Shown piece by piece: positions 23,771-30,873 of a stretch of DNA of 32,695 nt. The DNA is from Streptomyces huiliensis (GTDB taxonomy: Bacteria; Actinomycetota; Actinomycetes; Streptomycetales; Streptomycetaceae), in contig NZ_JAIQLH010000164.1 in assembly GCF_020037025.1 (NCBI RefSeq), positions 1-32,695 of the forward strand, in the 5' to 3' direction. The number at the start of each line of letters is the position of its first letter. Positions within the stretch are counted from its first letter, which is position 1. A model generated the notes under the pieces. It made no database searches. It saw only the letters and a list, made by a program, of their open reading frames with translations, and was not told the DNA's origin. Made by a program: the position numbers and the translations under genes.

Positions 23771-24640
23771 ATGACTCATTCCGACGCACAAGCGCGGCAA
23801 GCGCGGCAACCGCGGGCCGGCGCCGACGCCGACTCCGGCGCCGCCGAGACCTCGACCCTCCACCTGGCGCACGGCGACCTCCACGTCCGCCAGGACGGCC
23901 CCCGCGACGCCCCGGCCCTCCTGCTCATCCACGGATCCGCCACCTCGAGCCGCTCGTGGGACGCGATGGTTCCACTCCTGGCCGCCTCCCACCACATCGT
24001 CCGGATTGACTTGCCAGGGCACGGCCGTTCGGCCGAACCGGCCGGCCGCGGCTACGCGCCCTCCGAGCAGGCGCGCACGGTCGGCACCGCGCTGGACCTG
24101 CTCCGCGTCGAGCGCGTCGTGGCCGTCGGCCACTCCAGCGGCGGCTACACGGTCACCGCTCTCGCTGCGCTACGGCCCGACCTGGTGACCGCGTTGGTTC
24201 TCGTCGACACCGGTCCCGGCATGGACGCCTTCATCGCGCCGGAGTCCTCCGCGATCGACCCCACGCGGTGGCCGCCGGACGACGAGCAGATCCGCCGCTT
24301 CGCGAGCACCGCGTTCCGCGAGGGGTTCCCGGTTCCCCATGATGTCGTCGACGACGTGCGCGGTATGTCGTACGACGCGGTCACCGCCGCGGCGCGGGCG
24401 TCCGTCGCCTACCTGAGCGAGCGGACGCTCCCGGACCGGCTGGCGCCCCTCGGCAAGCCGCTCAAGGTGATCTTCGGTGACCGGGACCGCCGATGGCGCC
24501 CCTCGTCCGCGGCCGACTACCGCGTCGTACCGGACGCGGACGTCGAGCTGCTGCCCGGTGTCGGACACACGCCCATCCTCGAGGAGCCGTCGCGGACCGC
24601 CGCGCTGCTTCTGGCCTTCGCCGAGCGCCTGGGCGCGTAG
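23771..24640 (+). CDS. Alpha/beta hydrolase
   Basis: A 289-residue soluble hydrolase. The core shows LLLIHGSATSSRSWD (oxyanion loop), IDLPGHGRSAEP, VVAVGHSSGGYT with nucleophile Ser122, an acidic residue in VIFGDRDRRW, and the catalytic His in LLPGVGHTPILEEP. It resembles haloperoxidase- or esterase-like members of the family. The ATG at 23771 has no good Shine-Dalgarno; CACAGT six bases before it could be a leaderless -10. The first 25 residues are Ala/Gln/Arg-rich and unlike the family. It is divergent from the AraC regulator. The substrate is unknown. Confidence 0.9.
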   Translation: MTHSDAQARQARQPRAGADADSGAAETSTLHLAHGDLHVRQDGPRDAPALLLIHGSATSSRSWDAMVPLLAASHHIVRIDLPGHGRSAEPAGRGYAPSEQARTVGTALDLLRVERVVAVGHSSGGYTVTALAALRPDLVTALVLVDTGPGMDAFIAPESSAIDPTRWPPDDEQIRRFASTAFREGFPVPHDVVDDVRGMSYDAVTAAARASVAYLSERTLPDRLAPLGKPLKVIFGDRDRRWRPSSAADYRVVPDADVELLPGVGHTPILEEPSRTAALLLAFAERLGA

Positions 24641-24699
24641 CGCCGGCTCCTCGGGTGGAACCCCAGCGGACACACCCGGTCGTCGTCGCGACGGAGCGG

Positions 24700-25745
24700 T
24701 CAGGCTCGCGGGGCGTGGGAAGCCCCGGAACGGTCCTGGAAGACGTAGGCCGCCGACGTGCCCAACCCGCGAGGCTTCCCGGCGAATCCGGCCGTCGTCC
24801 GCCCGAAGCGGGCGGTCAGTTCGTGCCACCGGTACGAGCCCGCCAGGGCTTCCTGCAGCGCCTCGACGAACCGCACCCCCTCGGCGGGTACGGCCGTCGG
24901 GGCCGCGGCCAGGGTGTCGACCCGGGCGGTCAGGAAATCGCCGACGAAGGTGACGGCGTCACGCCGGTTCAGCCCGAGGGCGTGGCGGACGACCTCGACG
25001 CCGTTGTTGCCGACGGTGCCCTCGTGGACCTCCCGGTCGTACGACACGATGTCGTTGTGCAGGCTGACGGCGTCCACGAACGCGTCGGTGGCGGTGCGGA
25101 ACTCCCTGGCCCGGAGCAGGCCCGGGGACAGCTCGCCCATGGCGTGCTCCATGAGGACCGCGGTGAACTGCGGGCCGCCGAAGTCGCGGCGGGCCCCCAG
25201 GTACTCGATCAGGTCGGTGACCGCGTGGTCGACGTGTTCGAGCTCCCACAGCACCCCGTCGAGGAAGCGCCGCACGCTGCCGGTGAACCGGTCGCGCCAG
25301 AGCGGGGTCATGGTGGCGGCCGTGCCGGTCCACAGGTCCGCGAAGGCCCGCTCCACGGGGTTGTCCGGAACCAGGGGACGGGGTAGGCCGTCCAGCGGCA
25401 GGAACAGCATCAGCCGCTCCACCTGGGCCGCCGCCGACTCGTGGTCGTGGCCCCGCCGGTAGAGCGGCAGGAACAAGGCGTCGGCGAACCACAGGGCGAT
25501 GTGCCAAGCGGTCACCCGGTCCAACTCGCGGGCCCGGCGTCCGGATGGGTCAGTGCGATGAACAGCGGGAAGTCGGCCCCGTCGAACGTCTGCTCGCTCC
25601 ACTGCCGCGGCCACTCCAGGTACCGCTCGTCGAACATGCCCATCTTCCGGGCCCATTGCTTGGTATGGGTCCGGGTCAGGTCCACATGCGGGTTGAGCCG
25701 GGACGAGAAGGGCATGTGGAACCGCGGCGGAGCGAGGGGAGACAT
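24700..25745 (-). pseudogene. Terpene synthase, geosmin-synthase-like, with a frameshift
   Basis: The gene starts at ATG 25745 (MSPLAPPRFHMPFSSRLNPH). It reads through FDERYLEWPRQWSEQTFDGA to ALTHPDA, then loses frame near 25536. Adding one base gives HPDA-RAR-ELDRVTAWH, the family's normal spacing, and continues to 24700 for a total of about 348 residues, a normal length. The metal-binding NSE triad is intact (HNDIVSYDRE). The Asp-rich motif, DDHFLE in germacradienol/geosmin-type enzymes, is replaced by DALFLP, and the C-terminal Arg-Tyr pair is Arg-Phe. Such enzymes ionise and cyclise farnesyl or geranyl diphosphate; this copy is probably inactive or altered. The deletion could be an assembly error. 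Confidence 0.85.
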
Positions 25746-25864
25746 GAACGGACGCTTCCCGCGCCGGGCTCCTGCCATGCCGCGGTTCACTCCCGGGTGC
25801 CACCGCCGGAACGGCCGCCTCCGGCGGGCCGGGCCTCCGGTGTGCCCCGACCGCCTGGCGACCT
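25746..25864. other. Terpene synthase upstream region
   Basis: This 119-bp stretch between the terpene synthase start and the repeat is GC-rich like the flanking chromosome. It must contain the terpene synthase promoter; no clear hexamers or gene are seen. Confidence 0.35.
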
Positions 25865-25891
25865 TCAGTCGCCGTCCTCCAGGCGGAAGCC
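25865..25891. repeat. Left copy of the dodecin-end repeat (att-like)
   Basis: Identical over 27 bp to 31461-31487 and then diverging at once. On the minus strand it encodes GFRLEDGD and a stop, the last residues of dodecin, but no dodecin gene precedes it. This fits a displaced target-gene end at the far border of an integrated element. Confidence 0.75.
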
Positions 25892-25922
25892 AGCCCCTTG
25901 GCGGTGGTGGCGTACATAATGA

Positions 25923-26048
25923 GGAAAGGGAGGACGGTACGAGAAGGTCGTGGAGTGGATGACCAACAATCCGGAAGCTCTACCGCCAATGAGGAACCCG
26001 CCCAAGTGGAGCGATGAGCGACAGGACAGCCGCTCGCCCGGACGGTGA
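25923..26048 (+). pseudogene. Possible C-terminal coding remnant
   Basis: A 41-codon open stretch ending in TGA at 26046 has a protein-like composition: RYEKVVEWMTNNPEALPPM, then RNPPKWSDERQ. It begins after a TGA at 25920, has no start with a ribosome site and lies just inside the left repeat. It may be the tail of a gene truncated by the rearrangement, or chance. I do not recognise the family. Confidence 0.25.
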
Positions 26049-26067
26049 CGGCCGGCCCCCGAAGGGC

Positions 26068-27017
26068 TCAGCACCCCTCCCCACCCGGGTGGCGATCCCA
26101 GAAGGGAAGGGAAGCCACACAGCGGAATCCCGTGTCGTCGTCGCTCATGTCCGCGGCGGCGTCGTTGAAGGCTGCGGGGGCCGCCCGGCTGAAGGGGCTG
26201 GTGAACGCGCTCCCTTTCAGCTCGTAACGTCCGGGTGCGGAACTCGTGGCGCACCACTCCCATACGTTCCCGCAGAGGTCGTAGACCCCGAAGGGGCTGA
26301 CACCGCTGCGATACCGGCTCACGGGGGTTGTGCGAAGGATGTTGGAGTCGCGCACGTTGCACTTCGCGGCCGTGGCGTTGTCTCCCCAGGGGTAGGCCCG
26401 CCCCGCGGCTCCGCGTGCGGCTTTCTCCCACTGTTCACTGCTGGGCAACGACTTGCCTGCCCACTCGGCGTACGCTGCCGCGTCATGCCATGTGACCCAG
26501 ACGACGGGGTGGTCGAAACCTGGTTCCGGATGACGCGCATCGGCGTTCCAGTGCTTGGGGCTTCGGTGTCCGGTCGCTTCTACAAAGCGAGCGTAGTCGG
26601 CGTTCGTCGTCGGGAAGACGTCGATTAGAAAGCGGGCAACCAGATGGGCGAGGGTAACTCGCCGGCAAGGTGAATTCCTTCCTCCACCAAGACCATGAGC
26701 TTGCCGTCTACAGGGTGCCGCCGATATTGGAGGGGGTCAGGCGACAGCAGTTTCTCGGTGCGCGGGTCTCTGTCGACTGCGGCCTGCTCGGTCACGAGCA
26801 AGGCGAACCGCTCTTGGGCCTCGGGACCGGAGCGACTGAGAATGGTGTCGAGCGCTGCCTGGTTCGATGGGCGAGGAGTGATCCCCTCACCTCGCGACTC
26901 CCACAAGGACACCATTCTGTCGCTTACGCCGATCTCGACAGCGAACTCACGGACGGTCAACCGCTTGGCGAGGCGGAGCAGCCGTGCTTCCTTACCGGTC
27001 CACCGTGTAACGCCCAT
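26068..27017 (-). pseudogene. HTH-SUMF1 (formylglycine-generating-enzyme-like) fusion gene with a frameshift
   Basis: ATG 27017 (AAGGGAAGG upstream) opens an XRE-like helix-turn-helix: RLAKRLTVREFAVEIGVSDR, then MVSLWESRGEGITPRPSNQA. The frame stops after PSPIWLPAF. The next frame continues exactly as expected for the SUMF1/EgtB/PvdO domain, IDVFPTTNADYARFVEATGH to HPVVWVTWHDAAAYAEWAG, KSLPSSEQWEKAARG, GVYDLCGNVWEWCAT and DDDTGFRC. Restoring one base near 26629 (TA-ATC to TAC-ATC) gives about 316 residues. A rare TTA codon is at 26655-26657. Related domains generate formylglycine or bind non-heme iron/copper; the fused HTH suggests a DNA-bound or regulatory form. It follows the aminotransferase gene after 12 nt on the same strand. 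Confidence 0.85.
26655..26657 (-). promoter_or_regulatory. TTA (bldA-dependent) codon in the HTH-SUMF1 gene
   Basis: Codon 121 is TTA (in ...GGC GAG TTA CCC...). In Streptomyces TTA is read only by the developmentally regulated bldA tRNA, so translation would be delayed to late growth. I saw no other TTA codon in frame among the genes I checked in this window. Confidence 0.7.
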
Positions 27018-27029
27018 AGATGCCTTCCC

Positions 27030-27812
27030 TTACACCGTCTCGCCGGGGAGGGCGAAGTATGCCTCGCGCAGTGCGGCCAAGGTGGGGTGCTCGGTGGGCA
27101 GCTTGGTTTCATCGATAGCGCTGATCGTGCGGACACCGATCGACGTGTTCGTTGCGAACGCTGCCTGCATACTGCGGGCCGCGTCGAGGGTCACGGGTGC
27201 GACGGTGTGCTCGTGGACCTGCTGGAGCAGGGCCATGGTGACGCCGGGCAGTACTTCGGCCCGGGGCCAGATGATGGTTCCCGCCTCGTCGATGAAACCC
27301 ACGTTCCAGGTCCCGCCCTCTGAGACGCTGTCATCGGGACTGACGAAAAGCGCATCGTCGAAGCCGGCGACCTGAGCAGTTCGACGAGCCCGGAGACTGC
27401 CGAACAAGCCGCAGTGCTTCACCGCGGGCGTGTCACGGACGTACGGCACGGACTTGACGCGCAGCGGCGGCAGGGACGTTGAGCTGCTTGCGGGCCTGCG
27501 CGTGACGAGGACCCCGGGGTTCTTCGCGTTGGCAGGATGCCCGAGTTCGGTGTCGGGATCGAAGATCGTTACTCGCACGACGAAGGAGCCGTTGGTTCCC
27601 TCCACGGCACGGCGGACGTAGCTCCGGATCTCCTCCGGGTCGAGCTCCGTGTCGAAGACGGTCCGGCAGTCCCGGACCAGCCGTTCGAGGTGCAGGTCCA
27701 ACCCCCGGATGCGCTGCTCGTCGACCCGCATCGAGGTGAAGTGGCCGAAGTTCGTGAGGGCGAGGACCTTCAGGGCGTCAGGGTCGGCCGGCTGGCCGTT
27801 CAGCTCCATCAT
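27030..27812 (-). CDS. Class IV aminotransferase (PLP-dependent)
   Basis: A 260-residue PLP enzyme of fold type IV (branched-chain/D-amino-acid aminotransferase and aminodeoxychorismate lyase group). The PLP Lys is in AVKHCGLFGSLRARR, and the cofactor phosphate region is SVSEGGTWNVGFID. The N-terminal segment LALTNFGHFTSMRVDEQRIRGLDLHLERL is typical of a small Streptomyces subgroup. Starts at 27821, 27812 or 27809 are possible; none has a strong ribosome site, and 27812 is a compromise. The HTH-SUMF1 gene follows after 12 nt, so the two form an operon. It could transaminate an amino acid or keto acid or act as a lyase; the substrate is unknown. Confidence 0.88.
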   Translation of the reverse strand: MMELNGQPADPDALKVLALTNFGHFTSMRVDEQRIRGLDLHLERLVRDCRTVFDTELDPEEIRSYVRRAVEGTNGSFVVRVTIFDPDTELGHPANAKNPGVLVTRRPASSSTSLPPLRVKSVPYVRDTPAVKHCGLFGSLRARRTAQVAGFDDALFVSPDDSVSEGGTWNVGFIDEAGTIIWPRAEVLPGVTMALLQQVHEHTVAPVTLDAARSMQAAFATNTSIGVRTISAIDETKLPTEHPTLAALREAYFALPGETV

Positions 27813-27957
27813 GCTGGGCATTCTCGCGCATCACACGTTCATACCGACCCTCGAACTTGCCTATGAAGGCTAGTGACTTCAGCAAAACTTCCTCCCTCCG
27901 GACGTCTCGCCGCCGTTGGCTATGCACAGCCGCTGCCCACTGTTGTCGAGAGGCCGG
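27813..27957. promoter_or_regulatory. Divergent promoter region inside the island
   Basis: 145 bp separate the aminotransferase/HTH-SUMF1 operon from the plus-strand operon. An A/T-richer segment holds TGAAG-N8-CTTCA at 27864-27881, an 18-bp inverted repeat. TAGCCT on the minus strand overlaps it as a possible -10. The adjacent XRE-type protein is a candidate binder. Motif-level inference. Confidence 0.4.
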
Positions 27958-28233
27958 ATGACTACTGAGTGGAGAGACACCCTGCGACGGCGGGCCAACG
28001 GCGAGGACGCCCACGCGTACGCACGGGACGACGTGGTGCGGGATGTCCGCAGGGACCGAGTCGGCATCGTCATGGGCCACGTTGGACCCCGCTACCAGCT
28101 CCGGCCGCCGGCGGGAGGACGGGAGTGGGAGGCCGCACCGTCCGACATCGAGCCGGCCTCGGCCTCCGTGCAGCTCCGCGCGAAGGTGGCGGAGGCGAAC
28201 CGGACGAGCCGGAACCGGGGCGCCTGCGGATGA
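27958..28233 (+). CDS. Small hypothetical protein, first gene of the island operon
   Basis: A 91-residue protein; ATG 27958 has GAGAGG 6 nt upstream. The central part reads ARDDVVRDVRRDRVGIVMGH, then VGPRYQLRPPAGGREWEAAP and SVQLRAKVAEANR. This resembles uncharacterised Streptomyces proteins with a beta-rich VGxV...YxLRPxxGGxEWEA core, from memory. It is highly charged and soluble and has no membrane span. The last four bases (ATGA) overlap the start of the next gene, so translation is coupled. No function can be assigned. Confidence 0.75.
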   Translation: MTTEWRDTLRRRANGEDAHAYARDDVVRDVRRDRVGIVMGHVGPRYQLRPPAGGREWEAAPSDIEPASASVQLRAKVAEANRTSRNRGACG

Positions 28234-28415
28234 GCAGCGAGAGGTCGATGTCGGATGCCGTCCACCTGACGCTTCTCCTGCCGGGGCCGCAGCCGGTGCC
28301 CGGATGCGACGAGTGCCGCAAGCTGCACGTCGCGCGGCGGCGTGCGCGACATGGCAGCGCGAGGGCGGACGCCAACGTGCGGATGCGCCGGCACCAGGAG
28401 GTGAGCCACCGATGA
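28230..28415 (+). CDS. Small Cys-pair protein, second gene of the island operon
   Basis: A 61-residue protein starting at ATG 28230 inside the stop of the previous gene (ATGA overlap). It carries PGCDECRKLHVARRRARHG and ends DANVRMRRHQEVSHR. One CxxC pair and several His and Arg residues suggest metal or nucleic acid binding. Small proteins with this CxxC and ADANVRxRRH layout occur in Streptomyces accessory operons. Its stop overlaps the start of the next gene by four bases. Function unknown. Confidence 0.7.
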   Translation: MSSERSMSDAVHLTLLLPGPQPVPGCDECRKLHVARRRARHGSARADANVRMRRHQEVSHR

Positions 28416-28705
28416 CTCCTCGGCTTCGCCTACTGGTGGCGAACTGGGCCTTGCGGCTGTTGACGGGCGAGGGCGTACCGGACGCCATCTACTCGATGGA
28501 GTGCATGACCTGCGGCGCGCAGTCGGAGGCGACCGACAATGACGCCGGGCCGGCCCAGGAGTGGACGCTCAGCCACACCGGCCGCGACCCACAGTGCCGG
28601 GTGTTCAAACTGCACGCCGAGACCTACTGGCGGACCGAACCCTGCCAGGACAACCCGTACGCCGACATCGGGCTGCGCGGGCAGCCTTTCGGGGCGCCGC
28701 GGTGA
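28412..28705 (+). CDS. DUF7848-like zinc-ribbon-type protein
   Basis: A 97-residue protein starting at ATG 28412 (AGGAGG 9 nt upstream, and an ATGA overlap with the preceding gene). The core is YSMECMTCGAQSEATDND, then QEWTLSHTGRDPQCRVFKLH, a layout seen in Streptomyces proteins of the DUF7848 type: CxxC, a Trp, and a His-Thr-Gly-Arg-x-Pro segment. This suggests a small zinc-binding fold. It ends with a GTGA overlap with the next gene. Family name given from memory; function unknown. Confidence 0.75.
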   Translation: MTPRLRLLVANWALRLLTGEGVPDAIYSMECMTCGAQSEATDNDAGPAQEWTLSHTGRDPQCRVFKLHAETYWRTEPCQDNPYADIGLRGQPFGAPR

Positions 28706-29046
28706 GTCGGCCGCCGGACGGCGCGGAGCTCACGCGAAGAGTGGTGCGCTGTACTCACCCGCCGCAGGAGCGCGTCACCGAGGACGGCGTGATGCGCTGC
28801 CGCTGTGGGGCGCGGACTTTTACGGACTACCGGGAACTCGCCGGGGCGGCCCTCGGCGTCGCCGACCGCCGCCCCGAACCACCGACCGGCCCCACGAGCA
28901 CCACCATCGGCACCTGCACGCTCAGTGGAGGAACGCCCCTTCGACTCCCGCCCCGGCTGTTGGTTGAGGTCCATTCCGCCGGGGCGGGTCCGCAAGAGCA
29001 CCGCCACGCGGGGAACGCCCCCGCGCTGGGAGAACACCAGGAGTGA
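28702..29046 (+). CDS. Small Cys-rich protein, fourth gene of the island operon
   Basis: A 114-residue protein starting at GTG 28702, coupled to the previous stop by a GTGA overlap. The N-terminal half holds VVRCTHPPQERVTEDGVMRC, then RCGARTFTDYRELAG, a probable four-ligand zinc ribbon (three Cys plus His). The C-terminal half is Pro/Thr/Gly-rich and likely disordered. It stops 4 nt before the GTG of the peptide gene, and the peptide's AGGAG ribosome site lies across its end. Real translation of the second half is less certain than of the first. Function unknown. Confidence 0.65.
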   Translation: MSRPPDGAELTRRVVRCTHPPQERVTEDGVMRCRCGARTFTDYRELAGAALGVADRRPEPPTGPTSTTIGTCTLSGGTPLRLPPRLLVEVHSAGAGPQEHRHAGNAPALGEHQE

Positions 29047-29050
29047 CACC

Positions 29051-29212
29051 GTGAACGAGTTCACGCCGCCGCTCAGGCGCGCGCGCAGCTTCGAGAGGCT
29101 GTTCACCACCAAGGCGCACCGCCGGATCCAGACGCCGGCGGAGACCCACGAGTACAAGAAGACCTCGGGCTCCTCCGACGGCGCGAAGACGTACGACACC
29201 ACCGCCACCTGA
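29051..29212 (+). CDS. 53-residue peptide, candidate RiPP precursor
   Basis: A short gene with GTG 29051 and AGGAG 7 nt upstream. The N-terminal half is basic and amphipathic (FTPPLRRARSFERLFTTKA), leader-like. The C-terminal half is Thr/Ser/Lys/Asp-rich (THEYKKTSGSSDGAKTYDTT), core-like. It has no Cys and no transmembrane segment. It directly precedes an asparagine-synthetase-like enzyme and a GNAT acetyltransferase, with a hairpin between, the order common in RiPP operons. Asp43 and Asp49 could be substrates for amide formation, and Lys36, 37 and 46 for acetylation (speculative). It shows a Thr two residues before Gly40, as in lasso leaders, but lacks Asp/Glu at ring positions 7-9. Confidence 0.55.
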   Translation: MNEFTPPLRRARSFERLFTTKAHRRIQTPAETHEYKKTSGSSDGAKTYDTTAT

Positions 29213-29232
29213 TCCGTAAGCCGTCTCCACCA

Positions 29233-29263
29233 CCCGAGGGGCCGGCCTCGCCTGCCCCTCGGG
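29233..29263 (+). terminator. Intercistronic hairpin between peptide and modification genes
   Basis: CCCGAGGGGC at 29233-29242 pairs perfectly with GCCCCTCGGG at 29254-29263 around an 11-nt loop. It lies 20 nt after the peptide stop and before the ribosome site of the next gene. It could be a partial terminator or an mRNA-stabilising stem that raises peptide expression over enzyme expression. Confidence 0.65.
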
Positions 29264-29284
29264 CCTTCGAAGGGAGAGCATGTC

Positions 29285-30853
29285 TTGATCAAGTTGCGCC
29301 TCACCCCGTACGCGAGCACGGCATGGACATGGGACGGCCGCCGGTACGCCACAGCCGACGGCATGAGCGAGATCGAACCCTTCGACCACCCGATGGTGGA
29401 ACAGGCCGCCATCACCGACGGCACCCGCACACTGGTCGCCGTGCGCGAACGGGTCGCGAGCCGACCGCCGGCCCAGCCCGGCCCGGCCGTCGTCACCCCG
29501 GGGGACTTCGACGAGGCGGCCGAGCTGGCCCGGCAGTGGCCCACCGACCACGTCTTGGTGGAGACGGCCCCCGGCTTCCCCTGCCGCGTGACGGCCGGCC
29601 CGGCAAAGATCGCGCCGCTCTACGTCGCGCACGACGCGTCCAGCCTCTACGGCTCCTGGGACATGGCCGACCTCGCCGACCACGCTGCCGGCCTCTCCTC
29701 CCGCGAGACCGCGCGCCTGCTGATCTACCGGCCGCGCTACAGCACCGAAACCGTATTCCGCGGTATCCACCGCGTCACCGAGCGTACGACCGCCCTCTAC
29801 GGCGGCCATCTGCACCTGCACTACCCCGAACCCGTCCTGCACAGCGGCCCCCGCGAACTCGCCCCGGACGCCGACGTCCTCGCGGCCTTCGTCGCCGCCA
29901 TGGACGACGCCCTGGACCTGCGTCCGCTGGATGAGGTCGACACCGTGCTGCACCTGACGGGCGGCTTCGATTCCGGGACCGTCGGGACCCGTCTCGCCGA
30001 GCGCTACCCCGGCCGCTTCCCGACCGCTGCCCTCCTCATCGCCGGCCCCGGACGCGCCCACCAGATTCGGCGACGCGCCGAGATCCTGAAGACGCTCCCG
30101 TTCGCCGAGCCCGACCACCTGGTCGACGCGATGGAACACGCCCCGCTCAACCCGGAGTGCGCGCGAGTGCGGGGCGAGCGCATCAGCCCGTACGAGGAAC
30201 CGTTGCACCGCCCCTTCACCCGCCTGACCGAGACCCTGGCCGAGCACGGGGCCCGTGTGGTCGTCACTGGTCTCGGTGGTGACGAAATGGTGGCCCTGTC
30301 CCAGGACGAGTACCCGCACAAGTCCATGGGCGAGATCAGCGATGCCCTGCCGTGGATCGGACCGCGCGCACGGGCGGCGCTGGAGTACGCGGACGACAAC
30401 ATCGCCCCGCCGGCCGCCGTCAACAGCATGACGCTGCTCTCCCTGGAGACGACGGCCCCCGTCCTCATGCGGGCCGGCATCTGGCCCGTACACCCCTTCG
30501 CCGACCCCGGCATGGTCCAGCTCGGCGAGTGGCTGCCGATGCACTGGCGCGAGCTCAAACAGCTCCAGCGCCGCCGGCTCGCCGCCCTGGGCCTGAGCCC
30601 GGACGTCACCGAATCCCGCGAGCGCGAGTCCTTCGCCGAGGTCGTCCAGCACACCCTCACCGCCCACGCCCGGCCCCTCTTCGCCCGCATGCTCCACGAA
30701 GGCTCACCCCTCTTCGAGGAACAGGTGGTGGACCCGGATGGGCTCCGCCAGGCTGTTCGTCGCCTGTCCGAAGGGCCCTACCGCGAAGATGGCGACGCCC
30801 AGCTCCTCGAAGTGCTCGACCTGCACTTCGCCGCGCAGGCTTTCCTCTCATGA
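29285..30853 (+). CDS. Asparagine-synthetase-like ATP-dependent amidotransferase
   Basis: A 522-residue enzyme of the Asn_synthase fold. TTG 29285 has GGGAGA about 8 nt upstream; no better in-frame start exists. The PP-loop is LTGGFDSGT at 224-232 (SGGxDS in most members, Ser changed to Thr here). The second ATP motif is VVTGLGGDEM with Asp333-Glu334. The N-terminal about 200 residues resemble a degenerate glutaminase domain: no N-terminal Cys, but FRGIHRVTERTTALYGG is kept. It should adenylate a carboxylate and form an amide or ring without glutamine, as in lasso cyclases and beta-lactam synthetases. The upstream peptide is the suspected substrate. GNAT follows with a 4-base coupling site. 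Confidence 0.88.
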   Translation: MIKLRLTPYASTAWTWDGRRYATADGMSEIEPFDHPMVEQAAITDGTRTLVAVRERVASRPPAQPGPAVVTPGDFDEAAELARQWPTDHVLVETAPGFPCRVTAGPAKIAPLYVAHDASSLYGSWDMADLADHAAGLSSRETARLLIYRPRYSTETVFRGIHRVTERTTALYGGHLHLHYPEPVLHSGPRELAPDADVLAAFVAAMDDALDLRPLDEVDTVLHLTGGFDSGTVGTRLAERYPGRFPTAALLIAGPGRAHQIRRRAEILKTLPFAEPDHLVDAMEHAPLNPECARVRGERISPYEEPLHRPFTRLTETLAEHGARVVVTGLGGDEMVALSQDEYPHKSMGEISDALPWIGPRARAALEYADDNIAPPAAVNSMTLLSLETTAPVLMRAGIWPVHPFADPGMVQLGEWLPMHWRELKQLQRRRLAALGLSPDVTESRERESFAEVVQHTLTAHARPLFARMLHEGSPLFEEQVVDPDGLRQAVRRLSEGPYREDGDAQLLEVLDLHFAAQAFLS

Positions 30854-30873
30854 CGCCACGAAACAGGAGAGAC

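Noticed and set aside
25865..25900. Second dodecin gene
   Set aside because: Only the last eight codons are present; upstream sequence on the minus strand does not resemble dodecin.
26014..26628. 204-codon plus-strand frame across the SUMF1 region
   Set aside because: Antisense to clear SUMF1 motifs on the minus strand.
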